Shown: piece after piece, positions 51,903-59,806 of the stretch
Position numbering within the stretch: the first letter of the stretch is position 1
How the letters are laid out: each line of letters begins with the position of its first letter
Assembly (NCBI GenBank): GCA_017439305.1
Contig: JAFSJK010000016.1
Location: forward strand, 1 to 59,806
Length of the DNA stretch: 59,806 nucleotides
DNA from: Bacteroidales bacterium
GTDB lineage: Bacteria; Bacteroidota; Bacteroidia; Bacteroidales; UBA932
Reading direction: 5' to 3'
Program-made: the position numbers and the translations under genes
The notes under the pieces: generated by a model
Database searches by the model: none
Seen by the model: the letters and a program-made list of their open reading frames with translations, nothing else
Told to the model about the DNA's origin: nothing

Positions 51903-53249
51903 CTACTCTTCCCAGGCGATATCTATCTCGGTAATATACAGCGTCTTGTCATAACTGCGGAGGCCTACATATTCCCAGTCGTCTTCAATGTAGAAGTCGG
52001 TCGCAGGCCAGCCCATGGACAGATGCCCCAAGAGCGTTCCTTGCGTGGACGTGGAATACAGGTCATCAGCGGATTTGAAGGGCGTATGGCTGACATAAAT
52101 GGCCAGACTCCGTCCGTTTGCCGTGGAGCCGTTCCAGATGGCAGACACCCTCCTGACTTTTCCGCCCGACTTAGTGGTGACAATCCCTGCATTATAATCG
52201 TCATTGAACTGGAGGGAAGAATTGCCGCTGGCGGTATAACCGGCATAAACGGCATTGCTGGCCGATCCAGGCATTCCGGCCCATTGCTTATAGGTAGGGC
52301 CGATCAAGGCCGGGTTGATCTTGAGCCATTCGATCGTCAGTTCATCCACTTTCAGGGATGCCACGGCTTCGTCCTCCGAACGCTTCGCCGTCGCCAAATC
52401 CACCACGAAAGTCCGGGAATGGGAACGGGCGAATGTAAACTCGGGAATCTCCTTCGTATACTCGGCGGCATTCGTGGTCACGGTCAGGGTAGCCTTGAAC
52501 GTACCGGGGAAAACGACCATCTTGATGGGTTCAGCATCGTCCCGGGAAACGGCTACAGGAACCTTCTCATCCACGCGAACGGAATTCGTCGGAGCGTTCT
52601 TGGCGTCCGTCACGAGCTTGAGCGTGCTCTCGTCCTCCTCGGACACCGCGGTCAGGTCGATGTAGCCGACGCCGGCAATCGGAGCCGAAGCATCGATCCG
52701 GACAGACTTGACGGTCTCGAGCCGGTAATCAAAGACGGAAGACCAGATCTTGAAGTTGATGAGGGATCCGAGATTGAGGAACCGGATCTGTCCGTTGCCT
52801 TCGCCGGTCTCCGAACCGGTTTCCTCTTCCACGTCGAACGGGACGCTGGCAAGCGGCATGGCAGAGGTCTGGTAGCCGTTCTGGGTATTGCTCAGGGAAA
52901 TCTTCGTCTTCTCCGGAACGCTCTCCCCATCCTCAGGATCGTAAGGGAACCAGGCATAGGCCTTCGTTCCGGCCGGAATCGCCGATTCGCTGTAGAAGAC
53001 AACCGTCTTGGGGGATGTGGTAACATCCACTTTCGCGCTTCCCTTGTAATCGCCGACGAACATCCCGACCTCGTCGCCTTCCACCCATTCGACATTCGTG
53101 TCGCCGATGACGGCACGGGTGTTATCGTCGAGGACGAAGGAATACTTGTAGGCTCCCTCTTGCTGCTGGTCCATTTCAACCCTGCTGCATCCAACCGATG
53201 CCAGCATCAGCAAAGGGATGACAATAATAGATTCAAAAGACTTTCTCAT
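51903..53249 (-). CDS. Fimbrillin-like lipoprotein
   Basis: This 448-residue lipoprotein has lipobox ASVGC (Cys21). The N-terminal part has the fimbrillin-A pattern (SFVLDDNTRAVIGDTNVEWVEGDEVGMFV...AYAWFPYD), and the middle is an immunoglobulin-like beta domain. The last 110 residues (RRVSAIWNGSTANGRSLAIYVSH to TEIDIAWEE) form a beta-sandwich resembling a domain found at the ends of many Bacteroidota surface proteins. It is probably an accessory or surface fimbrial component, last in its operon. Confidence 0.75.
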   Translation of the reverse strand: MRKSFESIIVIPLLMLASVGCSRVEMDQQQEGAYKYSFVLDDNTRAVIGDTNVEWVEGDEVGMFVGDYKGSAKVDVTTSPKTVVFYSESAIPAGTKAYAWFPYDPEDGESVPEKTKISLSNTQNGYQTSAMPLASVPFDVEEETGSETGEGNGQIRFLNLGSLINFKIWSSVFDYRLETVKSVRIDASAPIAGVGYIDLTAVSEEDESTLKLVTDAKNAPTNSVRVDEKVPVAVSRDDAEPIKMVVFPGTFKATLTVTTNAAEYTKEIPEFTFARSHSRTFVVDLATAKRSEDEAVASLKVDELTIEWLKINPALIGPTYKQWAGMPGSASNAVYAGYTASGNSSLQFNDDYNAGIVTTKSGGKVRRVSAIWNGSTANGRSLAIYVSHTPFKSADDLYSTSTQGTLLGHLSMGWPATDFYIEDDWEYVGLRSYDKTLYITEIDIAWEE

Positions 53250-53261
53250 AATTCAAGGCCA

Positions 53262-53402
53262 CTAAAGATCTACCTCTTCATCCTCAATGAACAATTCGGT
53301 GCTTTCCTCCTTGCTGAAATGGTCCAAGGATGCCATAGAATTCTCCTCGAAGCGAATCTCCAGGAACTCAGCTTCGGGAGCGGAATAAGTATGTTTGAGC
53401 AT
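53262..53402 (-). CDS. Small acidic protein (46 residues) of a fimbrial operon
   Basis: A short frame from ATG 53402 to TAG 53262 encodes 46 residues: it starts MLKHTYSAPEAEFLEIRFEE, includes an internal MASLDHFSKEE and ends EDEEVDL. It is strongly acidic at the C-terminus and lacks a clear signal. Small peptides of this size and pattern are common just upstream of surface-protein genes in Bacteroidota, and it precedes the fimbrillin-like gene by 12 bases. Coding status rests on its open frame, position and composition. Confidence 0.6.
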   Translation of the reverse strand: MLKHTYSAPEAEFLEIRFEENSMASLDHFSKEESTELFIEDEEVDL

Positions 53403-53429
53403 ATTGACTGTCAAAATGGTTTATAGAAT

Positions 53430-53456
53430 CGAGGGAGACCCGGACGGTCTCCCTCG
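53430..53456. terminator. Hairpin after the BACON-domain gene
   Basis: A perfect 11-bp stem (53430-53440 with 53446-53456), loop of five, between the stop of the 53477 gene and the small-protein gene. Its GAGGGAGACC arm resembles the hairpin at 51841. Terminator or processing site. Confidence 0.6.
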
Positions 53457-53476
53457 TTTCTAAAGTGTAGGGATTT

Positions 53477-56332
53477 CTAGATGGGTTCGTAGTACACCAC
53501 AATACTGGTAATACGAGCAGCGTCACCAGCATTCGACGTGGAGGTCATCGTAATCGGCTCAGTCGAAGTCACCGTCCAGGTTCTCGTCGTACCACTAGTG
53601 GAGTAGGTACCGGAAGAGACTCTGATCCGGCCAGCATAGGTCGCGGTAGTTCCCGTAACTTCGACCCGGGTAATCCGGACACCGGGATGAGGTGTGATAG
53701 TCGCATAACCATACGCATTACCATTGCTCATCCGGATATAGTTATACCCGTTGTTGTATCCGCGGGATACATCACGGTAGTCTACGGTAATATATCCGTC
53801 AGAAGAATTGGCCGATGCGGTATTATTCGTGACCGTAAAGGCATTGTTGTTAAATGTGGATGAGGTATTCGGCTGGCGACGGTGAACAAGGGTAAGGGTT
53901 GCCGTTGCGGCCGGATCGGTCATCGTAGCCGTAATCGTATAATTCCTGACGGTAGCGCCATTGGTCGGCAGAGTAACCGTCAAAGTCTTGGTACCGATTC
54001 CGGAGGTCTCGGACAAAGAGTACCCAGTTACACCGTTAGGACCGGTGATTGCCGCCGTCCAGGCCTTACCTTCCTCAGCATGGATCGTCACGGTCGCCGT
54101 AGTCGCGTTGAAACTGACCTCCGGGGTATCCGTCGTGATGGAGAACTCAAGCGGGCTCTGGATGATGGTCACCGTATGGTCCGTTCCATTGTATCTGACC
54201 GTAGCCGTACGGGTAACACTGGCCGTCGTGCTGTTGTTGGCCGGGAAGTTCAAGACGAAAGTGCTGTTGCCGGTACCGCCGGAAATGGTGGTTCCATCCT
54301 CGTTCGTGATCGAGGTGATACCGCTGCCCGCAGTGACCGTCCAGCTCTTGCCGTCCGGTTCCGCGAACTCGACTTCAACCTTCACGGATGTCGTATTGAA
54401 CGGAACCGTCGTCTTGGTCGGGTTCACGTACATGCCGTCATTGAGCAGGTTGATACTCTGGGTTTTGAAATACTCGTTGGCCACATAGATGGTCGTCGCA
54501 CTGGCATCCACGCTAGTCTTGAACGCGGTCGTAATGTTGTGGTCGGCCAGATACTCGCTCTCGTTGACCGTCCGGATGAAGTAGAACGAATTCGTCGTTC
54601 CGTCGACAATGCTGTAATCGGACTTGACAGGCACGATAATCGTGTTGCCGTTTCCGTCTTGCCCGGTCGAATAGAGCGTATGGTTGATGTCCTCGATGTA
54701 GATCTCGAGCGGGAACATGGAAGACGGAAGATCATCCGGAAGACCGATGCCCAGGACCGTTGTCGACCCCTGGCCGGCAACCTGCTTCGGGACCAAGGAC
54801 AAGGTCATGTTCATCTTTTTCATCACACGGAGCGTGATGTCCCGGTACAGCGTCGATTTGTCGTCGTCTGTTTTGCCATTGTCTGCTTTTATCTGAAGGA
54901 CGGAGACGAGGTCATTTACCTCATCCTGTTCGTTCAGTTCAAACTCGTAGACGTAGGCGCCGGTCTGCGTGCTGGTGGGAGCCAGCGTAACCTCGGTTCC
55001 CTCCCTCAGGGCCGTTCCCTGATTCTTGATGCTGATGGAAATCCTGGAATTATCCACGACTCCAGTCGTCACATCCGGAACATAGTAGACCCAAAGGCTC
55101 TTCTTGCCGCCGGAGGTGAAGTTCTTTTCGACATACTCTACATACAGTCGGGACGAACCATCGGAAATGTCAGTCAGTTTCTGGGCTTCCGTAGACAAAG
55201 AAACATTGCCGCCGGAGTCACGGTTCATCGCTTCTTCGATGGAGGTGGCACCGCGGTTACCCACCTTGTGGATCCTGACCTGGTAACGATAGTTGCGGTA
55301 AATAGGGAAATAACCGCCTACCGCTTCGTCCATCAGGTCGATACGATAGTAAGTATAGTAACTGTCCGTCGGACGCCCCTCGGCCGTGAACTTACCTTTC
55401 ACCAAGATGCAGGTCGCCTTTTCCGAACCCGGATGGGGACGTTCATAAATGAAGTTGGGCGCTGTGACCGCCGTGGAGACATCTTCAGTGCCGGGGAGAC
55501 TGATGTCAAGCGGATCCTCTTCGAACCGGAATCCTTCATACACTTTCGTGCCCTTGACCATCTTACCGGTTTCCGCGTCATACTCGTAATCCTTGTAGTC
55601 GTCTACGAAACCATGGGACATCGGAGCGACCGAGCCCGTGGTAGGCTTGTTGACGACCGTCCAGGTGACATCGGTCAGATTCTCGACCGACGAATCGATG
55701 GAGAGCTTGATTTCGGCGAAATTACGGACAAGCACCAGCTCCTGGAACAAGTGGGCTGTTCCGTCACTCGGAATATAGTTGCCCTCACTGTCAGTCTGCA
55801 TGATGCCATTTTCGTCAAGCTGAGTCAGGATGCCGTCCGGCATAATGATACGGGCCCAGTAAGCACCGACCGGAGACTGGGAGCGCATTTCAGCCATGAT
55901 CGAGTCCTCATCCATGTCTTCACCACCGACGACGAAGGGGATGCTTTCCGGCCCGTTGGCGATGATATGCACATGGGCTTCGCCTTCATACACCGGAAGC
56001 AACACCTTGAAATAATAGGTTTCTCCGTTCTCAGTTGCATAAGTCTCCAGGGTATTGCCGGAAGCATCCACCGGTTCCGCATAGGCATAGGCCTGAGGGT
56101 AGCCGGAGGTGCCGAACACCGCCACGTGGATGCTCTTGATGCTGGGAGTGTCGGAGAAATCACCGAGCGCACGGGTGTAAGCCTGCAGCATCGGGATGTC
56201 CGCCTTCATCGTGATTGCCACGAGACCGGTGGGTTCGACATCCTTCCCGGTCTTGACAACTTCATACTCTGTCTTGGTGCAGGAGACCAGGCCAAGCAGG
56301 AGCGCTGAAAGAATGTATAGTGTCTTTTTCAT
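53477..56332 (-). CDS. Large fimbrial or surface lipoprotein with two BACON-type domains
   Basis: This 951-residue lipoprotein has lipobox LLGLVSC (Cys18). The N-terminal half shows Mfa-like fimbrial features (AVFGTSGYPQAYAYAE, IIANGPES, VRNFAEIKLSID). Near 630-720 and 725-815 lie two BACON-like repeats (ending RTATVRYNGTDHTVTIIQ and TATLTLVHRR), and the C-terminus is another beta-sandwich rich in Thr and Ser. It is likely a fimbrial tip or adhesin, co-transcribed with the gene 20 bases upstream. Confidence 0.77.
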   Translation of the reverse strand: MKKTLYILSALLLGLVSCTKTEYEVVKTGKDVEPTGLVAITMKADIPMLQAYTRALGDFSDTPSIKSIHVAVFGTSGYPQAYAYAEPVDASGNTLETYATENGETYYFKVLLPVYEGEAHVHIIANGPESIPFVVGGEDMDEDSIMAEMRSQSPVGAYWARIIMPDGILTQLDENGIMQTDSEGNYIPSDGTAHLFQELVLVRNFAEIKLSIDSSVENLTDVTWTVVNKPTTGSVAPMSHGFVDDYKDYEYDAETGKMVKGTKVYEGFRFEEDPLDISLPGTEDVSTAVTAPNFIYERPHPGSEKATCILVKGKFTAEGRPTDSYYTYYRIDLMDEAVGGYFPIYRNYRYQVRIHKVGNRGATSIEEAMNRDSGGNVSLSTEAQKLTDISDGSSRLYVEYVEKNFTSGGKKSLWVYYVPDVTTGVVDNSRISISIKNQGTALREGTEVTLAPTSTQTGAYVYEFELNEQDEVNDLVSVLQIKADNGKTDDDKSTLYRDITLRVMKKMNMTLSLVPKQVAGQGSTTVLGIGLPDDLPSSMFPLEIYIEDINHTLYSTGQDGNGNTIIVPVKSDYSIVDGTTNSFYFIRTVNESEYLADHNITTAFKTSVDASATTIYVANEYFKTQSINLLNDGMYVNPTKTTVPFNTTSVKVEVEFAEPDGKSWTVTAGSGITSITNEDGTTISGGTGNSTFVLNFPANNSTTASVTRTATVRYNGTDHTVTIIQSPLEFSITTDTPEVSFNATTATVTIHAEEGKAWTAAITGPNGVTGYSLSETSGIGTKTLTVTLPTNGATVRNYTITATMTDPAATATLTLVHRRQPNTSSTFNNNAFTVTNNTASANSSDGYITVDYRDVSRGYNNGYNYIRMSNGNAYGYATITPHPGVRITRVEVTGTTATYAGRIRVSSGTYSTSGTTRTWTVTSTEPITMTSTSNAGDAARITSIVVYYEPI

Positions 56333-56352
56333 TTTCGAATCAGTTTAGTTCG

Positions 56353-58815
56353 TTAGCGCAGTTTGTCTCCCCAGATGGAGTCAGTCTTATCCGGAGCCTT
56401 GTCGGTCCAATACCAGTCATCGTAGACACAGCGAACGTAAACGTTGCCGGTTGTATTGCCGTCATGAGGGGTAACGGTCTCGGTATAGTTGTTCACCGTA
56501 ATATATCCAGAGGCAGTCCAATAATTCGTACTCTCATTTTCCGTGCGGGGGTTACCGAACAACACGTCCATGAAGCCGTTCGCGGACAGGTTGACGACAT
56601 ATGTTACCTCAGCGGAGGTCGGAATTCTCCAACGTCCTGCAGGATAACCGTCTTCCTGGTAGGAGGCGCACCTTTGCCAGGCGTTCTCGCGGCTCACAGG
56701 GTAGGTCTTACCATAGGAAGAAGCAATCCGGAACTTAGGAGACACCTTCTGCTTTGAAGCGTCCGAATTGTCAGTAGGATAATAATACATCAGTCTCCGA
56801 TTGCCGGTTTCGTACATGCTGTTGTCATTGGGACTCCAGTTGTTATTGCCACCGTTATAACCATTCATGACGGTCGTCGTCCGGGGATCGGCAAGAATCA
56901 TGTTCGGATCCGACAGGATGGTCGAGGTGATGATGAACATGTTCGGATTGGCGTTCAGTCCACTCAGACCGGAAACAAGATACCAGTTGTTTTGCGACGT
57001 ATTCTGCTGGGCATTGACGTATACATAGCCATAGTCGTTGTTCGGATAGGCGGAATTGGTTTCAGCCTCAATATACATCGCCGGATACTGCGTGACGGTA
57101 ATGTGGCGATCGAAGGACGTGTCGTCACCCGCGGCCTCCAGATGAAGAGTTATCTCATAAACGTAAGGCGCGGCATCAAATCTCGAAACAGGATCCACAT
57201 TGATGTCATTGACCATCGCATGGTTGATCTTCAGATAGGAAGTGTTTTCCGGGATGGTCACCCAATTTCGGATCTGCGCGGCGGTGAAACCTTTCCTGTT
57301 CAGCAAAGCCTGGCTGGCCGTGACCTCATCATTCTGCATGAAATGATCCTTAGTGGGGGTGCTCCCACTGTAATTCCACTGATAGATATCGTCGACAATT
57401 GCTAAAACCGTACCGGAGGAGACAAACGTAATGTCGATCTCGTCCACATACATGTTATACTCGTCCTTCGGGATATCCAGGGAGATGTAACGGCCGGTAG
57501 CAACGTTGGAGGAAACCGGATCCTTGGTGAGCCAGTCCTTCACCACGTATTCTTCACCAATGATCTTGATCTCCCGGTCGGAACCGATGATGTTCACGTT
57601 CACGTGGAACTCGTAGATGTAGTTGGGATCGCAGATGGTCTTGCGGGGAAGGACGATCTTGTAGTACACTTCCTTCTGCTTGTACATCTGCCAGCTGCTG
57701 CTTGTCGGATCTACAGTCTCCGGGGCGGTTCCTTCACCAACCCACTTGTAACCGTACCAAGGCAGGACAAGTTTGAGGTAAGGCTGGTTGTCGTCACCTT
57801 CCTCCATACTGATCGGATAGGTGTAATAGTGGGCGGTCTTCACCCCATCGACCTCGGCGATATCCGCCATGAAGTCGTAGGAATACTCGAAGATGTCACG
57901 GGAGCCGTCGCCGCCCGGCTGGGGTTTCGTGCAAGTCGCCCAAGAATCGGCGACGAGGTCGCGGGTCAGCGGGCCGCCGAGCGTTGTATGCTCGATGGCG
58001 TTGGAGAGATAAACACGGGTCTCTTCTCCGGAGGGCTGGGGAACCCAGTAGATGTTGCCGCTCTGCTTCTCTTCAATCACGTTCTCATAGGTGAAGTCCA
58101 CCGTCACCTTGGAGGCCAGACGTTTGAGCGGAATCTCCGCATCCACGGCATAGCTCCCCGTGGTAACGAGTTCGATCTCCTCTTCGCCAGTCATGACGAA
58201 GAACAGGTCGTCGGTCACCGTCTCCGTAGTACTCGCACCACCCTCTCCTTCGGTCGTAACCTCATAGGGGCTGGGCTGCATTACACGGGGCCAGCGGAGT
58301 TCAAAGCCCGGGCCACCGTCCTTGAAGAAGGTTTCACCAACCTCCAGGGCGTGAAGGTCTTCCCAAGTTTTCACGGTTTCGGGGATCGTCATGTTGGGAC
58401 TCTCGACAGCAGCGCCGTACTTATCCACAAAGTTCGCCACGGCAAAAACCATGGCCTTGGTGGCACCGTTCGGGAAAATGTCGTTGAGGACACCAGGGGC
58501 GAACGTTTCTTCGTAAGTTCCGGCAAGTCCGTCATCTTCAGGAACGACGGTTCCCTTATACACATATTCAGTAGTACCGACCATCTTACCTTCGTCATCA
58601 ACGTTGTAAGGGAAGATGAAATAGTCGATCTTCTTGATCAAGTTCTCATTGTCCACGCCTTCCACGGTAGCACGGGTAGCCAGGTCACCGGTAGTGAACC
58701 GGATGGTAAGCCCCTGTGAAAGGTCACCCTTGACGGAGTCGAACTCCGCGTTCTTCGCGCAAGACACCGCGGCGAGCGCAGCCGCCGCAAATGCAATATA
58801 GATTATCTTTTTCAT
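56353..58815 (-). CDS. Fimbrial tip-like lipoprotein with C-terminal FISUMP/DUF1566-like domain
   Basis: This protein of about 820 residues has lipobox AAVSC (Cys19 from the chosen start). The N-terminal Mfa-type beta domains (IRFTTGDLATRAT, AMVFAVANF) lead to a long beta-rich middle and a C-terminal segment with AGRWRIPTSAEVTYVVNL and YWTASGY...VYVRCVYDDWYW, the pattern of FISUMP/DUF1566 domains found on minor fimbrial tip proteins. The start at 58815 (MKKIIYIAF) is chosen over 58824 because GGAG sits upstream at a normal distance. It is an accessory tip candidate. Confidence 0.77.
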   Translation of the reverse strand: MKKIIYIAFAAAALAAVSCAKNAEFDSVKGDLSQGLTIRFTTGDLATRATVEGVDNENLIKKIDYFIFPYNVDDEGKMVGTTEYVYKGTVVPEDDGLAGTYEETFAPGVLNDIFPNGATKAMVFAVANFVDKYGAAVESPNMTIPETVKTWEDLHALEVGETFFKDGGPGFELRWPRVMQPSPYEVTTEGEGGASTTETVTDDLFFVMTGEEEIELVTTGSYAVDAEIPLKRLASKVTVDFTYENVIEEKQSGNIYWVPQPSGEETRVYLSNAIEHTTLGGPLTRDLVADSWATCTKPQPGGDGSRDIFEYSYDFMADIAEVDGVKTAHYYTYPISMEEGDDNQPYLKLVLPWYGYKWVGEGTAPETVDPTSSSWQMYKQKEVYYKIVLPRKTICDPNYIYEFHVNVNIIGSDREIKIIGEEYVVKDWLTKDPVSSNVATGRYISLDIPKDEYNMYVDEIDITFVSSGTVLAIVDDIYQWNYSGSTPTKDHFMQNDEVTASQALLNRKGFTAAQIRNWVTIPENTSYLKINHAMVNDINVDPVSRFDAAPYVYEITLHLEAAGDDTSFDRHITVTQYPAMYIEAETNSAYPNNDYGYVYVNAQQNTSQNNWYLVSGLSGLNANPNMFIITSTILSDPNMILADPRTTTVMNGYNGGNNNWSPNDNSMYETGNRRLMYYYPTDNSDASKQKVSPKFRIASSYGKTYPVSRENAWQRCASYQEDGYPAGRWRIPTSAEVTYVVNLSANGFMDVLFGNPRTENESTNYWTASGYITVNNYTETVTPHDGNTTGNVYVRCVYDDWYWTDKAPDKTDSIWGDKLR

Positions 58816-58830
58816 ACTTCTCATCTCCGG

Positions 58831-59806
58831 TTAGTTGGTTGCAGGAATGATGACCGCATAGTTGGCACGAATCTCGGAATAGGCGCTGATCCACTCATCG
58901 CTACCATCCGGCTTGAACAGAATATTGATCTGGGCCTTGTGCTGGGCACCGTCCTGATTAGCTGCGGCCGCGACCCTGAAGTAAACCGTGTTATTGGTGA
59001 TATCCTCACCGTCCGGATCGATGGCCCGGAAACCTACAGGATGTTGTTCCTCCTGGGGATCATCAGGGTTCGCTATAGTGTTGTCGTAAATCAGGATCTC
59101 ATACTTGCTCGCATCCACCGTTGTCTCGCCGTAGGCGGGAATCAGTTCGATCTTGAACAGGCCGGCCTTCGGATAATTCACCGTGAAATAACCCTGAGCG
59201 GGATAGTAGCCGGTGTACTGGGTACCATCGGCAAGCTTGGGATCCTTGTACATGGTCACCGAATAACCGGCATTGTTGACCGTGTTGGTAAGGACATCAT
59301 TCACCATCAGCTTGGTGTTCATCCAAGTGACGTTGGACATGTTGATGGAACCGTCGGAGGTATCGATCGAGCCAGCCTCGCCGCTGTCCCAATCCTGAAC
59401 CGTAAAGATCAGATGGATGTCGGACGGCAGGATCTGGAGTTCGTAATCGTACTTCTTACCGGCTTCCCACGTGTCGGCGGGGAGGGTAACGGTCTTGTCC
59501 GTATAAGCAACACCGTTCAAGGTGTAGCTAATGGTAATGGTAACGGCATCCTCAGCAAGCGTCTGGGGCCAAACCATCTGGTAACCCTTCGCATCGGCGA
59601 CAGCCATCGAAAGGACGTCGATCGTCTTTCCGGAAGCCAGCGCGGTAGCGGTGCTGATCGGAGTGGCAGTAACGAAAGAACCGGAGATGCCCACGGTACC
59701 GTACGAGACGGCAACCGCGTCACCGGCATAACTCACGGAAGCGCTGCCGGCATTCGGGATGGCAGGAGCGGTGACCTTGGTCACGGAAGCCTCGAAGTCC
59801 GTGTAG
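58831..59806 (-). CDS. Fimbrillin-like protein, C-terminal part (start beyond window)
   Basis: The frame is open from the window's right edge without a start, giving at least 324 residues. The visible part is two beta-rich Ig-like domains: one with a TITISYTLNGVAYTDKTVTLP strand pattern and DIHLIFTVQDWDSG, the usual end of fimbrillin repeat domains, and a second ending EIRANYAVIIPATN. It is probably a major or accessory fimbrillin and the first visible gene of this operon. Confidence 0.72.
   Translation of the reverse strand, partial: YTDFEASVTKVTAPAIPNAGSASVSYAGDAVAVSYGTVGISGSFVTATPISTATALASGKTIDVLSMAVADAKGYQMVWPQTLAEDAVTITISYTLNGVAYTDKTVTLPADTWEAGKKYDYELQILPSDIHLIFTVQDWDSGEAGSIDTSDGSINMSNVTWMNTKLMVNDVLTNTVNNAGYSVTMYKDPKLADGTQYTGYYPAQGYFTVNYPKAGLFKIELIPAYGETTVDASKYEILIYDNTIANPDDPQEEQHPVGFRAIDPDGEDITNNTVYFRVAAAANQDGAQHKAQINILFKPDGSDEWISAYSEIRANYAVIIPATN

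Noticed and set aside
53882-56308. Plus-strand open frame of about 800 codons opposite the BACON-domain gene
   Set aside because: The minus-strand product has a lipobox and recognisable domains; the plus frame is arginine-rich antisense translation.

Overview
The window reads as a chromosomal segment of a GC-rich member of the Bacteroidota, probably order Bacteroidales. Three things support this. Promoters fit the Bacteroidota sigma-factor pattern TTTG, about 20 bases, then TAnnTTTG (seen at four or five places). The gene order L33 - DUF4295 - ftsY and the families DUF4296, DUF3575, FimB/Mfa2, fimbrillin and BACON are typical of this phylum. Lipoprotein signals are abundant. A genus cannot be assigned from sequence inspection alone.

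Bases 1-13,234 (plus strand) are mostly housekeeping: the end of rpmG, a DUF4295 gene, ftsY, pheT, a DUF4296 lipoprotein, an amidohydrolase, a radical SAM protein and deoC. A three-gene surface module follows (HExxH lipoprotein, DUF3575 protein, FimB/Mfa2-type lipoprotein). Then come tRNA-Leu(CAG), typA, a DUF177 gene, rpmF and tRNA-Arg(CCU). A palindrome-rich stretch follows the tRNA-Arg, including an inverted copy of the tRNA 3' end.

Bases 13,522-48,326 (minus strand) hold one tightly packed run of 33 genes, many joined by 4-base ATGA overlaps. It is a Wzx/Wzy-type capsule or exopolysaccharide locus: flippase, polymerase, Wza, Wzc, about nine glycosyltransferases, two membrane acyltransferases and a GtrA/GtrB/membrane-protein side-branch cassette. 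Two sub-pathways make it unusual. The first concerns CDP-activated substituents: a cytidylyltransferase-oxidoreductase fusion, a separate TagD-like cytidylyltransferase, a PhnW-like aminotransferase, a HAD phosphatase and three LicD-type phosphotransferases. The second looks like amino-acid or peptide chemistry: a MurF-like ligase, two ATP-grasp ligases, two GNAT/FemAB-like transferases, a surface lipoprotein with a glutamine-amidotransferase-like Cys-His-Glu set, a CapA-like protein, and an S11 D,D-peptidase homologue whose catalytic motifs occur in circularly permuted order (KTG, then SxxK, then SxN). The permuted peptidase and its ligase neighbourhood are the strongest candidate for something undescribed. 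The operon has no recognisable initiating phosphoglycosyltransferase, no nucleotide-sugar genes and no UpxY/RfaH-like antiterminator. A terminator-like hairpin sits just before its first gene.

Bases 48,410-50,182 (minus) encode two outer-membrane beta-barrel proteins, one of them OmpA-like, behind a good Bacteroidota promoter. A 735-base gap follows, then an Rpn-family PD-(D/E)XK nuclease gene on the plus strand. Bases 51,903 to the end (minus) are a fimbrial operon: fimbrillin-like lipoproteins, a BACON-domain protein, a probable tip protein and a 46-residue peptide gene.
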